Positions 15,619-25,759 are shown, numbered from the stretch's first letter. The stretch: DNA of 64,000 nucleotides from Gemmiger gallinarum (GCF_014982805.1 NZ_JADCKC010000001.1:620001-684000), one strand, 5' to 3'. The notes: a model not told the origin generated them from the letters alone. Program-made: numbers and translations.

Positions 15619-16542
15619 TCAGCCGCGGCGCCGCAGGAAAATCACTGCGCCTGCCCCTGCCGCCAGGATGAGGGCGGCCCCAAGGACAAGGCCGAGGCGC
15701 AGCGGGAAAGCTGCTTTTTCCTCCTCGCCCGTCTGTTCCGGGGTGGCGGATGCTTCCGGCTGCGTGTCCGGTTCGGCGTCGTCCTCCCCTCCTGCCTCCT
15801 GTGCGGAAGGCGTGGCGGTGGGAGCAGCGGTCCCCTTGCCGCCGTTTGTGTTCTGGGAGGAGGCGCCTGCGCTCGGGGCAGCGGGCGCGGGTGTTGCCGC
15901 CGGATTTGCCGTATCCTCCTGTGCCGTGGCGGACTGAGAATTGCCGCTGTCGGAGCTTCCCGAGCTGCCGGCATTGTTGTTTGTGCTGCCGCCGGGATTG
16001 CTGTCAGGCTTCTGGGTGGAGTCGCCGGAGGAATCTCCGCCGGACGGTTTGTCCGAATCCCCTCCCACCGTAACCTCCGCCGAGACCTGTGCGACCTCGG
16101 GCCGGTCGGGAGTACCGAAGGCCGCATTGACCAGCTGGACCGCATCCTCCCCTGCCGTGAGGGTCGCCTGGGCCGGCTTGCCGTCCCGGGTGATCAGTTG
16201 AACCTGCCCCAGATCCAGGGTGCCGTCAGCAAAGAGGGTGCTGCGCCCGGACAGATAGACGTTGAGACGGCCGCTGTCCGCATCGTAGCGGTACTCCTGC
16301 ACGCTGCTCTCAATGGCATCGTCAAAGACAAATTTGGCGTCGAGGGGATCGGTGGAAGTGACGGTGAGGCTCAGCCGCATGGTGGTGATGTCCTGCGTGG
16401 TATCGGACGGCAGGTTCAGGCTGACCTGTGCGCCGTCGGTGCTGGGGGTCAGCACCACCGCCCCGCTTTCCTCGGCGGAAACGGCCAGTGCTGCAGCCGC
16501 CATCATGCTGCCCAGCAGCAGGGTGGCAAACAGTTTTTTCAT
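15619..16542 (-). CDS. Membrane-anchored surface protein with cohesin-like domain
   Basis: A 307-residue exported protein. Residues 1-23 are a signal peptide ending in VSA; 28-160 form one all-beta-looking domain; 163-270 are a Ser/Gly/Asn/Ala/Pro-rich linker; 278-302 are a membrane helix followed by RRRG, so the protein is anchored by its C terminus and the domain is displayed outside. The beta domain (IT.MRLSLTV, AKFVFDD, YRYDADSGRLNVYLSG, LDLGQVQL) has the spacing of cohesin/CBM-fold modules. The gene starts 20 bp after the M60 gene, which has a dockerin-like module. ATG 16542 has AAGGAG at 7 bases. The cohesin call is an inference from pattern and partner, not a search. Confidence 0.55.
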   Translation of the reverse strand: MKKLFATLLLGSMMAAAALAVSAEESGAVVLTPSTDGAQVSLNLPSDTTQDITTMRLSLTVTSTDPLDAKFVFDDAIESSVQEYRYDADSGRLNVYLSGRSTLFADGTLDLGQVQLITRDGKPAQATLTAGEDAVQLVNAAFGTPDRPEVAQVSAEVTVGGDSDKPSGGDSSGDSTQKPDSNPGGSTNNNAGSSGSSDSGNSQSATAQEDTANPAATPAPAAPSAGASSQNTNGGKGTAAPTATPSAQEAGGEDDAEPDTQPEASATPEQTGEEEKAAFPLRLGLVLGAALILAAGAGAVIFLRRRG

Positions 16543-16562
16543 GATATTCTCCTTTTGTCTTA

Positions 16563-19500
16563 TCAATGGGTGCTGCCCGCAATGGTGATCTGGGGCAGCT
16601 CGCCGGGCAGAGTGACCAACAGGGTGTCGGCGGTCAGGCGCTGGCCCTCGTTGGTGGTGGCATTGTCCACGCGGTAGAGCTCCGCCCGCACCGAGTCAGG
16701 CAGCGTAAAGCCTTCCAGGTCGTCCGGTTCGATCCAGTAGACCCAGTAGCCCTCGCTGACCTCGCCCAGTTCCCCGTTATCCGGGTCGGGCGCCAGAATG
16801 ATCTGCTGGGCACGCAGGCTGCCCTCGGCGTCGATGCCGCCCACCAGATCGCCGTTCTCATCGTAGAGCAGGACCACGTTGTAAGCGGGGTTGCCCTTGT
16901 AGCTGCCGGTGAAGACCAGGGAGCCTTCCGGGATGACGTTGCCGTCGCCCTCGTCAAAGCGGTATTCCGTCTTGAGATAGCCGATGCCGTCGGCGAGCAG
17001 CTCCACATTGTCACCGGTGGGGCCGAGAACATCCAGCTCACTGATGGAGATCTCGCTGCCCGCCGGGGTCTTGACGATCAGGCGGATTTGGGCGGCGTCG
17101 TAGGTGGCGACCCAGGGATCGTTATTCTGGTTGCGGAAGTAAACGGTATTGACCTCGCCGGAGGCAAAGGTGCCGGTGACAACGGTGGTCCACTTGCTGC
17201 CGTCAGTGGTGATCTGCAGCTCGTAGTCCTGGATGGGTGTGCCGGAAGTCACCGTGTACTTGAAGCCGGTGGCCGCCAGTGTCTTGTGGAAATCGATGGT
17301 GACGGTGGCCTGGCCGGAAGCCGCCTTGCCGGTGTAGGTGGTGGCCTTTTTGTTGTCGATGACCTGGGCGATGGCGGAGACAGTCTCCGGCTCGCAGGGG
17401 TCGTGATCGGTGGCGTCGTGGGTGGTATCCTGCTCCGAAACCATGTTGGTGGTCACCGTCCACAGGGCTTTGTCATAGCTGCCGTCGTGACTGATCTTGA
17501 CGGTGGGCAGCGTCATGCTCTGGGACCGGTTGAGGAACTTGTCCACTGCGGTGACCACATAGGTCACGGTGCGGTTGTTGACCGTGGTGATGGTGTCGGT
17601 ATAGCTGCTGCCGGCGGCAAAGCCTACCACCTCGGTCTTGGGCTGGCCGTTTTCATAGGTGATGCGGGCAACCTCGTAGCCGAGGATCAGGTCGCTGTCC
17701 GCCGTGGAAGCAAAGGTCAGGTTGACCTGATTGGGAGTGACCTCATCCACAACAGCAGCGGTGCCTTCGGTGAGGACCTGCTGTCCCGCAAAGCTGCCGG
17801 ATGCTGCATGGGTGAAGGCATAATCCCGGGCGTCGTCGTTGACGTAGTAGATTGCACGGGTCTCCTTGTCAAACTGAGCGGCATAGGCGGCCGTGGTCTG
17901 GTCGGGCGTCATGCCCCAGCGCTGGAAGAACTCGGTCAGATCCTTCTGGGCCGCCGCACAGGCAAGGCGCATGAGGTTCTGGTCCGAATTGCTGCCCAGG
18001 GTCAGGGCAATGCCCTGCGGGGCCGGTGCCGCCGCCGTGTTGCGGGCGTAAGTATCCACACGGGCAAAGAAGCGCCCGTCAAACAGATCCTGATAGTTGT
18101 CGTAGAGCTCGTACTCGTAGCTGTCGTCATAGGCGAGGTGCAGCTGCCAGTAGAGAGCCAGCTGGGTGAACACGTTGTCGGAATGTCCCGTGGTGTTGCT
18201 GGTGACTTTGCGGTAAACATCGTCGTAGCTGAAACGGACGCCTTCCGCGCTCTGGGAAATCTGAGAGAAGAAGTTGTTGGTGACCTCGACCACCGTGTAC
18301 TTGTTGTTGTTGATGTTGTGGCCGATCTCATGGGCAATGCCCCAGCCGAAGAAGTTTCCGCTGAGATAGCGGCCATCCTCCCCAAGCACAATGGGATTGC
18401 CCTGGGAGAGCCCGGTGACCGAATCCCAGCCGATGCCGATGTGGTTACCGGCCGCGTACATGAAGGCGCCGGCAAACATGCGCATGTAGCGGATGTTCAG
18501 ATGCTGGGAAGGCAGTTGGTTCCTGGCTCCTGCCCCCTCCAGATTGGTCAGGCCCTTGTGCTGGTAGAAGAGCAGCATCATCTGGTCCATGGCATCCAGA
18601 GAGTTGAGCAGTTCAGACGCACGGGCGCCTGTGTCGCCGCTCTTGAGACCCGCCAGAATCTGAGAGGCCGGGACGGACAGCATCATCTGATCCAGCAGAA
18701 TGTCGGTGGAATTGAGGATGCACTCCTCCGCCTTGTAGTCGTAATCCACCGCGGCATTGCCGGAGCCCTTGTGCAGGGCATTGTGGGTCTCCTCCAGAGC
18801 GGCGGTGTAGCGTTCCAGTTCCTCCATGTAAGCAGTGACCAGCGTCAGGCGTTCCTCCGAATCGTCAATGCCGTAAAGGCTGAGAATGGGAATCTTGACG
18901 CCGCCGCTGACACGCACCGAGTACTGGGCACCGGCATCGCTGCCGGTATACTGCACGTACAGTGCGCCGCCGTGCTCCGCCGTAAAGCTGACCAGCTCGG
19001 GAACAAGGATCTCGTTGCGGCCGATGCGCAGCTGAATGGGCTTGGAGACCACCTGGCCGTACTCGGCATTATACTGGGAGGCGATGAGCTGCAGGGGGGC
19101 GGTGTCGCCGGTGGAACCGGTGCTGCCGCCCACGTAGATGACCAGCTCCTCCCCTGCATGGGCGGTGACGCCCAGAGGCTGCCAGGCGTTGAGGCCGTTG
19201 ATGCCCAGGTGGGTGTCGTTTTTGGCCGAGATGGTGGTGTGGATGGTGACGGCATCGCTGAGGGAAGCCGACAGCAGACCACGGGCGTTTTCCAGCTCGG
19301 TCTTGAACTTGTCGTAGTCGGGATGGAGCTCGCCGTTGTCGCGGGTCTCCAGGCGTGCGGCCAGGGCATTGATCTTTTCCTCATCCACGCCCTGGGCCAG
19401 GGTCAGGTGGAGGTTGTCGGCATACAGAGCAAAGATGTCGTCCTCCAGACTGTCATAGGCATAGAACCGGATCTCCGAGATGGAGACGGGCGATGCATAA

Positions 19501-21839
19501 TATTTGTATCCCACGCAGACCCGCAGGTAATCGGTCTCGACGCCGCCGGGGATCTTGATGGTGTAGTAATACCGGCCGTTGCCGTCGCTGTGTTTGGCGA
19601 TGGTCACGCCGGGAACCTGATACTCCTTGCCGCTCTCGTCATGGGCGTAGACACGGACATTCTGGTACAGGCTCAGATCCTCGATCTGCGTCAGGGAGAT
19701 ACTGCCGATCCGGTAGACCTCATCAAAGGTCACACGGACGCCGCCTGCGTCGGGATACTCTGCGCCGTCATCCCAGTCATTGATGCCGTACCAGGAGGCA
19801 AAGTCTCCGTCCACAATGCCCCAGGCCGTGTTGCCGGAATCCAGCGGGCTGTCCTTCATGTAACCGGCCGAATGGGTGGCATTGACGATATGACTGGTCA
19901 CCTCGCCGGCCGACTCGGGGGTATTGATGAGCTTGTAGGCAGGCATCCGCACCGGGTTGATGTTGGCGGTGGATGCCGTTGCCAGCAGCGAGGCCGGGCC
20001 TTCGCCCAGTTCATTGACGGCGGTGACGTAGACCTCATACGCCGCGTTGTTTTCCAGATTGCGGATTGTAAAGGAAGTTGCCTTCACACCCGTCTCGCAG
20101 AGATAGTCGCCGTCCCCCTGCCTGCGGTAATAGACATTATAACTGTCGGCATCCTTGGCAGCCGCCCAGGAGGCTTCGATGCGCTGGAAGCGGCCGGTGA
20201 GCCGCAGGGCATCCGGCGCGGTAGGCAGCTTGTCCGCCTTGGGCACCACAGTAACGGTGTCGCTGTAACCGCTGCGCCACTCGCCGTTGACCGACTGGAC
20301 ACTGACGGTATACTCGGTGCCGTTGGTCAGCTTCTCCCCGCCGAAGGTAGTGACGGTCAGGCTGTTGACCGAGGTGCGGAGGATTTCCTCCCTGTCGCCG
20401 CAGCGGATGCGCACCTCATAGCCGGTGATGTTGACTTCCCCGTTCCAGGTCAGTGTAAAGTTCCGGCTGCCGGGCTCGGCCTTGAGGCCGGTGGGAATGT
20501 TCATCTCGGGGGCCGGGATGTGGCTTTCCATATCGTTGAGGAACTCCACTTTGGAGATCTCAGCCAGATTGGTGCTGTTGGCGGTGGCCGTCACCGTAAT
20601 GGTGATTTTTTTGACCGCAATCTGCCCGCCGAAGTCCAGCACCACCGAACCGTCCGGCCGGACCTGTGCGGCTGCCGCGCGGGCCATAACCGCAGCCCCC
20701 ACCATCAGTTCCATGGTCTCGGTGAGGCCGGTGTCCGGGTCCACATACTCCACAGTCACCACCGCGCCGCTGACGGCGTTGTCGCTGTCGGCAGGCGTCT
20801 GGAGGACCATGCCCTCCATGGGCACGCTCTCCTGAGAGGTGGCAAAGTCAAAGCTGATCTCCACCGGGTTCTCGGGCGAGATGGGCTCGCTGGCAGTGTT
20901 CTGCAGCGAGAGAGTGGCATTGCCGTTGGTGAGGTCCTCCAGGCTGCCGCTCTCGATCACCGTGTTTTCGTTGGTGGACGGCTTGCTCAGAGCCTCGGGA
21001 ATACGGGTCACCACAGCAGCCAGATTGTCCCGGGTGTCCTGATAGCTTTCGGCCAGCATCTGGAGGTCGGTCAGGTCCACGGTGCCGCTGCCGTCCAGGT
21101 CGCAGGCTGTGGAATTCTCCCCTGCCTCCATGGCATCGATGACCGCGTCAATGTCCGCCTGATCCACGGTGCCGCTGCCGTCCGCATCGCCGATGCGCAG
21201 CACGCCGGGATGGACATCGGCAGCACTGTAGGTGAATCCGGCCAGGAAACCGGTGTACAGCTGGACCGAATAGACCAGGTCCTTCACCTCAATGGTCTGG
21301 GTGTAGGTCTCAAATCCGCTGCCGCTCACGGTGAGGGTGTAGCGGCCGTTTTCCAGACCGTCGAAGCGCACCGTCCGGGCGGAGGGTGTCGTGTTCTGTG
21401 CGTCCGCGGAAAGGGTCAGCGTTTTTTCGGCTGCCTCCTCCCCTTCCCGTGCAAGGCAGACGGTGAACTCCACATCCCGCTGCAGCGGCAGGCCGGACAG
21501 AACACAAACCTCAACGCCGGAAATCTGCTCCGGTTGGGAGAACTGTTCCTCCTCTTCATCCAGGGTCAGTGCGGCGGCGTCCTCTGCCGCCGGGGTGGTA
21601 TCTTCCGCGGCATCTGTCTGGACAGGTGCCTCCGGTTCAAGAGCAGTCTCCGAAGAAGCCGCACGGGGCTCGGCATCCTGCAGTGCCGTATCCTCGCTCT
21701 GCCCGGAAGTCTGCGTCTGAAGCAAGTACTGCTTTCCCGACTCCGTTCCGGGCATTTCCTCCGCGCGCGCAATCGAGACCTGTGCCATGATGGAAAACAT
21801 CATGCAGAAGCTCAGCAAGGTGGCGATGGCTTTTCTCAC
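16563..21839 (-). CDS. Secreted M60-like (enhancin/mucinase) metallopeptidase with dockerin-like repeat
   Basis: About 1758 residues. A signal peptide (1-27, ending ARA) follows GTG 21839, which has AAAGGA nearby; GTG 21887 (AGGAG) is an alternative giving a longer leader. Then: acidic Ala/Glu linker (30-110), a beta domain, a dockerin-like duplicated Ca2+ motif (about 217-268: DADGSGTVDQAD and DLDGSGTVDLTD), a further beta region, two FN3 domains (445-630), a discoidin/CBM32-like domain (636-796), the M60 accessory region (800-1060) and the catalytic domain with HEIGH at 1171-1175 and E1186 as likely third zinc ligand. A FN3-like and a second discoidin-like domain (1486-1603) and a C-terminal module follow. 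M60 enzymes cleave mucin-type O-glycoproteins. No LPXTG or C-terminal anchor is present. Confidence 0.85.
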   Translation of the reverse strand: MRKAIATLLSFCMMFSIMAQVSIARAEEMPGTESGKQYLLQTQTSGQSEDTALQDAEPRAASSETALEPEAPVQTDAAEDTTPAAEDAAALTLDEEEEQFSQPEQISGVEVCVLSGLPLQRDVEFTVCLAREGEEAAEKTLTLSADAQNTTPSARTVRFDGLENGRYTLTVSGSGFETYTQTIEVKDLVYSVQLYTGFLAGFTYSAADVHPGVLRIGDADGSGTVDQADIDAVIDAMEAGENSTACDLDGSGTVDLTDLQMLAESYQDTRDNLAAVVTRIPEALSKPSTNENTVIESGSLEDLTNGNATLSLQNTASEPISPENPVEISFDFATSQESVPMEGMVLQTPADSDNAVSGAVVTVEYVDPDTGLTETMELMVGAAVMARAAAAQVRPDGSVVLDFGGQIAVKKITITVTATANSTNLAEISKVEFLNDMESHIPAPEMNIPTGLKAEPGSRNFTLTWNGEVNITGYEVRIRCGDREEILRTSVNSLTVTTFGGEKLTNGTEYTVSVQSVNGEWRSGYSDTVTVVPKADKLPTAPDALRLTGRFQRIEASWAAAKDADSYNVYYRRQGDGDYLCETGVKATSFTIRNLENNAAYEVYVTAVNELGEGPASLLATASTANINPVRMPAYKLINTPESAGEVTSHIVNATHSAGYMKDSPLDSGNTAWGIVDGDFASWYGINDWDDGAEYPDAGGVRVTFDEVYRIGSISLTQIEDLSLYQNVRVYAHDESGKEYQVPGVTIAKHSDGNGRYYYTIKIPGGVETDYLRVCVGYKYYASPVSISEIRFYAYDSLEDDIFALYADNLHLTLAQGVDEEKINALAARLETRDNGELHPDYDKFKTELENARGLLSASLSDAVTIHTTISAKNDTHLGINGLNAWQPLGVTAHAGEELVIYVGGSTGSTGDTAPLQLIASQYNAEYGQVVSKPIQLRIGRNEILVPELVSFTAEHGGALYVQYTGSDAGAQYSVRVSGGVKIPILSLYGIDDSEERLTLVTAYMEELERYTAALEETHNALHKGSGNAAVDYDYKAEECILNSTDILLDQMMLSVPASQILAGLKSGDTGARASELLNSLDAMDQMMLLFYQHKGLTNLEGAGARNQLPSQHLNIRYMRMFAGAFMYAAGNHIGIGWDSVTGLSQGNPIVLGEDGRYLSGNFFGWGIAHEIGHNINNNKYTVVEVTNNFFSQISQSAEGVRFSYDDVYRKVTSNTTGHSDNVFTQLALYWQLHLAYDDSYEYELYDNYQDLFDGRFFARVDTYARNTAAAPAPQGIALTLGSNSDQNLMRLACAAAQKDLTEFFQRWGMTPDQTTAAYAAQFDKETRAIYYVNDDARDYAFTHAASGSFAGQQVLTEGTAAVVDEVTPNQVNLTFASTADSDLILGYEVARITYENGQPKTEVVGFAAGSSYTDTITTVNNRTVTYVVTAVDKFLNRSQSMTLPTVKISHDGSYDKALWTVTTNMVSEQDTTHDATDHDPCEPETVSAIAQVIDNKKATTYTGKAASGQATVTIDFHKTLAATGFKYTVTSGTPIQDYELQITTDGSKWTTVVTGTFASGEVNTVYFRNQNNDPWVATYDAAQIRLIVKTPAGSEISISELDVLGPTGDNVELLADGIGYLKTEYRFDEGDGNVIPEGSLVFTGSYKGNPAYNVVLLYDENGDLVGGIDAEGSLRAQQIILAPDPDNGELGEVSEGYWVYWIEPDDLEGFTLPDSVRAELYRVDNATTNEGQRLTADTLLVTLPGELPQITIAGSTH

Positions 21840-21957
21840 TTGGTTACATCCTTTCTGTATCCGCCCCAAAAGCTGCCGTGGCTGCACGGCATCACTCCTG
21901 GCTAAGATCAGGGCTGCTTTTTAATATTTATTTTGTTGTCGAGTGCGCCGACATTTT

Positions 21958-21988
21958 ACTATAAAAATAGTAGGAAACCAATAGTCAA
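21958..21988 (-). promoter_or_regulatory. Likely promoter of the M60/cohesin-like operon
   Basis: Leftward TTGACT (21988-21983), 19 bp, TATAGT (21963-21958). The spacer is long, but the region is AT-rich and lies about 120 bp upstream of the GTG start. The remaining part of 21840-22391 holds only this and the GH3 terminator. Confidence 0.5.
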
Positions 21989-22279
21989 AGTCATACTTTT
22001 TTCAAAAAACTGCTTCTTATTTGCCTTTTCGTCAGTTTGGCATGTTCCTGCACCAAAATCCTACATTTTTTATGGTAAAAGTCAGTGAAAAAAATGGTTT
22101 CTCCTCTTGGTTTCACAGGGGGACTGCTCTGTTTTCTTTCCTGTTTGTCCAAAGGTCCATTTACCCCATACTGCGCCAGGAAGTTTTTCTGTTCAGCGGC
22201 CTGGTGAAAGGTTTTCTTTGCCGGCATAGCATCTCGATTTTCCGCCCGCAGTGTGTGGGGCGGAAAAGACGTTTCCACA

Positions 22280-22325
22280 AAAAGTACGAATGTCCGGCAG
22301 ACTTACAGTTCTGCCGGACATTCGT
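22280..22325 (-). terminator. Intrinsic terminator after the GH3 gene
   Basis: CGAATGTCCGGCAGA (22287-22301) pairs perfectly with its complement at 22310-22324; leftward it is followed by TACTTTTTG. Confidence 0.85.
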
Positions 22326-22391
22326 TACTATTTCATACTTTGTCTTATTTTATTGTGTTGTGTTTTGTCATCGCCTTTGCGCCGTACAATA

Positions 22392-25382
22392 TTATTTTCC
22401 TGCGGCCTTGCGCTGCGCCTTGAATTCCCGGTAAGCCTTGTACTCTTCGGTTTTGCGGAACTTGCGCACGCCCAGGATCCACAGCACGGCAGACAGCAGC
22501 ATGAAGAAGATGGCCGCACAGGCAATGATCTGCGCGATGGTGACCACCATGGGTCTGGTCGGGCTGACCGTGGTGTTGGGGCCGACGCCATTCATGCCGG
22601 AGGAATTGGCCAGGGCATACAGATTGTGATGGCAGGCTTCCCGCATGGCATTGACAATGACGGCATCGTTCTCATACTTGGGCAGCTGGTCGGTGACATA
22701 AGGCAGCATGGCATCAAAGGTGGTGACACCGCCCGCCATAATGCCATCCACACCGTTGACGTAGGTGGTCAGCACGTTGTCGGTAATGCTCATGCCCAGA
22801 CTGCCCCACTCGCCGCGCATGATGTTGGTCATCAGGCTCTTGTTGGCGCCGGACCAGGTGGCGCCCCAGCGGGTATAAGCCGTCATGACGCCGTTGGCGC
22901 CGCCCTCTTCAAAGGGAGCCTGGAAGGCTTTGAGATAGATCTCACGGGCAGCCTGCTCATTGAGCCAGACGCCCAGACCAATGCGGTCTTGCTCACTGTC
23001 GTTGAGGGCAAAGTGCTTCATGACCACATCCACACCTTTTTCCTGAATGCCCTTGACCTCATAGGCGGACATCTTGCCGGACAGGAAACCATCCTCCGAG
23101 TAATACTCGAAATTGCGGCCGCCGTAGGGCGTGCGGTGAATGTTGTTGCCGGGGCCATACAGGCAGACGATATCCGCCTGCAGGCAGTTGTTGCCGATGA
23201 CATTGCCGATCTGATACATCAGGTCGGTGTTGAAGGTCGCCGCCATGACATCTTCCGACGTGAAAGCGGTGGCCGTCAGCTGGGTGGCACCGGACCCCAG
23301 CAGGGATGCGGTCAGACCCTGGGGGCCGTTCTCATCCCGGGTGCCGGGAGCTTCAATGGACTTGGCAGGCATCCGCCAGTGGAAGGAATCGCCGATCAGC
23401 GAAACCATCTCATCAAAGGTCAGCTGGTCCAGCAGGGACTCCCACTGAGGGTCATCGTATTCCAGGCCGATCATATCATACAGACGCAGACCGTTGTCCG
23501 CGCCCAACCGGGGCATGGTGGTTTCCTCATAGTCGGCGGCGTCATACTGGACATCCTGCAGATCGGCGGTCAGCTGCTCGGTCAAAGCAAGCTGCACCGG
23601 CTCGGAGGGGAAGGTCCCGGTCCAGTCGCTGCGGCTCAGCCAGGTGACCTGCGTATCCAGGCCATCGTACAGGTTGGGGTCGGCATCGGACAGCTGGTTG
23701 GTGATTGGGGTGCCGTTCTCACTGGTGGCATAGGATGCCGCATCCAGGGCAGCCTCGTTCCAGGTGTAGGTCAATGCGGCATCCCCTGCCCCGGTCATGC
23801 CGTCGGCAGCGGTATAGCCCTTGGCGGTCAGAATGTTGTTGACCGCGTTGTGCGCGTCGGTGGCAACGGTGAGGTAGTAATCCCCCGCATCCATAATATA
23901 GGTGCCGATGCCGTAGGTATCGAAGGACGCCATGTCACGGCGGTCCACCGTGATATCCAGCGTCTCGGACGCGCCGGGCGCCAGTTCCTCCGTCTTGCCG
24001 AAGTCCACCAGAGCCACGGAGGCCTTTTCAATGCCGTTTTCCCGGTCATAATCGGTGTAAGGGCTCTGGACGTAGACCTGCACCGTCTCCTTGCCCGCAT
24101 AGGTATCGCCGGTGTTGGTGACGGTGACCCCCACATGGAACTGGTCCGCAGCCGCGTCGTAACTGACCTGCATGTCGCTGTAGGCAAAGTTGGTGTAGCT
24201 CAGGCCATAGCCGAAGGGAAAGGCAACGGTGTCGGCATAGGTGTAATCCCCGGCATTGCCGGTACCCATAACGGCGTCCTCATAGCGGGTCTCGTAATAT
24301 TTGTAGCCCACATAGATGCCTTCCTGATAAATCATATAGGTGCTGGCATTGGCCGGGACGACGCCCTCGGTGTAGCCCGCATAGGTGATGGGCGTAAAAT
24401 TCTGCATGGCGGGCGAAGAATAATTGTCATAGCAGTAGGTATCTACCAGACTGCCCGACGGATTGATGTCGCCTGCCAGAATGCCTGCCACTGCATTGAT
24501 GCCGGAGATGCCCACATCGCCGATCCACAGGCAGGCATCCACGCTGTAATCGTTGTTTTTAAGGAAATCCACCTGCAGCGGGTTGGCAGAGTTAATGAGG
24601 ACAATGATCTTTTTGACCGTTCCCGCCTGCTTGAGGGCGGCAATGTTCTGCATCATCTCGCGCTCAACATCGCTCAGGGCCAGATAGTTGGTGTCCTGAT
24701 AGCTCAGGTCTGCACCCTCGCCGCCCACACGGGAGAGCACTACAATGGCGGCGTCCCCGTAATTTGCCACCGAGGCAAGAACATCCTCGGTGTAAACGTT
24801 CCAGGGTGCCTCATTGATGGCTGCGCCGGTGGACAGCACGCCGGTACCGCCCACGCGCAGATACTCACTGCCGGGGCCCTCGGTATAGAAATTCCAAAGT
24901 GTCTCATTGACCGAGAAGCCTGCTTTTTCCAGAGCATCCTTTAATGTATCTGCGCTGGAGGCATCAATATTGCCCGAACCGGTACCACCATACACCAGAT
25001 TGACCGACGAGGTGGAAAAGCAGCTGACTGCTGCGCCCTTGGCCAGCGGCAGGGCGCTGTTTTCGTTGGTGAGCAGCGCGGCGCCCTCACCCTCCACCTG
25101 CTCGCACAGAGCAAGGCCGTACTCCACCATTTCTTCCGCAGAGGCAAAATCCGAGGTAAAGTACTGAGCCCCGGGGTCCTCGTTCTCCAGGTGCCAGAAA
25201 GTACCGCCCACAAAAGCGGCAACCGTGTTGTCAAAGATATGCAGCACCGCATACAGCGGAGTGGCCACCAGCGACACAACCAAGCACAGGATACAAAGCC
25301 CCTTCCAGGGTCCCAGCGCCTTGCGTTTCGCCTTTTTGTAGGCCCGCTTCAGCTGCCGCTTTTTCTCTCTTCTTTCATCCAT
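22392..25382 (-). CDS. Membrane-tethered glycoside hydrolase family 3 protein, swapped domain order
   Basis: A 996-residue GH3 enzyme (beta-glucosidase/N-acetylhexosaminidase class). The usual C-terminal alpha/beta sandwich comes first (LLTNENSALPL near 103; RVGGEGAD near 220), followed by the FN3-like domain (about 450-530), and the TIM barrel last (KHFALND; nucleophile D868 in SITDN). This swap is known in some Ruminococcus and Butyrivibrio enzymes. A basic N terminus is followed by a membrane helix (28-50) and a second helix lies at about 949-971 with a basic tail, so the catalytic part sits outside and both ends inside. SD AAGGAG precedes ATG. It is transcribed alone; proximity to the M60 operon suggests a common role in host or dietary glycoconjugate use. 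Confidence 0.88.
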   Translation of the reverse strand: MDERREKKRQLKRAYKKAKRKALGPWKGLCILCLVVSLVATPLYAVLHIFDNTVAAFVGGTFWHLENEDPGAQYFTSDFASAEEMVEYGLALCEQVEGEGAALLTNENSALPLAKGAAVSCFSTSSVNLVYGGTGSGNIDASSADTLKDALEKAGFSVNETLWNFYTEGPGSEYLRVGGTGVLSTGAAINEAPWNVYTEDVLASVANYGDAAIVVLSRVGGEGADLSYQDTNYLALSDVEREMMQNIAALKQAGTVKKIIVLINSANPLQVDFLKNNDYSVDACLWIGDVGISGINAVAGILAGDINPSGSLVDTYCYDNYSSPAMQNFTPITYAGYTEGVVPANASTYMIYQEGIYVGYKYYETRYEDAVMGTGNAGDYTYADTVAFPFGYGLSYTNFAYSDMQVSYDAAADQFHVGVTVTNTGDTYAGKETVQVYVQSPYTDYDRENGIEKASVALVDFGKTEELAPGASETLDITVDRRDMASFDTYGIGTYIMDAGDYYLTVATDAHNAVNNILTAKGYTAADGMTGAGDAALTYTWNEAALDAASYATSENGTPITNQLSDADPNLYDGLDTQVTWLSRSDWTGTFPSEPVQLALTEQLTADLQDVQYDAADYEETTMPRLGADNGLRLYDMIGLEYDDPQWESLLDQLTFDEMVSLIGDSFHWRMPAKSIEAPGTRDENGPQGLTASLLGSGATQLTATAFTSEDVMAATFNTDLMYQIGNVIGNNCLQADIVCLYGPGNNIHRTPYGGRNFEYYSEDGFLSGKMSAYEVKGIQEKGVDVVMKHFALNDSEQDRIGLGVWLNEQAAREIYLKAFQAPFEEGGANGVMTAYTRWGATWSGANKSLMTNIMRGEWGSLGMSITDNVLTTYVNGVDGIMAGGVTTFDAMLPYVTDQLPKYENDAVIVNAMREACHHNLYALANSSGMNGVGPNTTVSPTRPMVVTIAQIIACAAIFFMLLSAVLWILGVRKFRKTEEYKAYREFKAQRKAAGK

Positions 25383-25699
25383 GTTATTTTCTCCTTATAC
25401 ATCATATTGCAGCTGGAAGCCCGCTATGGCAGGAAAGCAGTCCTACAGCGCAACACCAGTGTACCACCTTCCGGAGTTTTTGTAAAATAAAGTCAACATT
25501 TTCCTTTGTTTTTATGTATTATGCCTATTTTGTTTCAGATTTTTGTGCAATGTGTTTGTTTTTTGTTTAGGCCGTCATAGAAAGTGTATACCGTACCGCG
25601 CTTTTTCTTGCTCGCCGCGCAGAAAACATCGCAGGATCGCCTTTCTTACAGATTTCAAGACTCGAAAAGAAAAAATCCGATTTTTTTGGCAAAAAAGTC
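25383..25699. other. Intergenic region upstream of GH3 and tRNA-Pro
   Basis: AT-rich stretch that should contain the leftward GH3 promoter; no gene or recognisable riboswitch is seen. Confidence 0.4.
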
Positions 25700-25728
25700 T
25701 TGACAATCAGGGGGTCGGTGGCTATAAT
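25700..25728 (+). promoter_or_regulatory. Consensus promoter of tRNA-Pro
   Basis: TTGACA (25700-25705), 17 bp, TATAAT (25723-25728): a perfect sigma-A match. Confidence 0.92.
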
Positions 25729-25759
25729 ATATCTTGCTGACCGCGAGAGCGCAGCGTAT

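Noticed and set aside
16566-21905. A very long open frame (about 1779 codons) on the plus strand opposite the M60 gene
   Set aside because: It is antisense to a protein with clear domains and motifs; high GC at third positions leaves the opposite frame free of stops. The same applies to long antisense frames opposite the Ca2+ ATPase, GH3, pheT, purF/purM and asnB genes.
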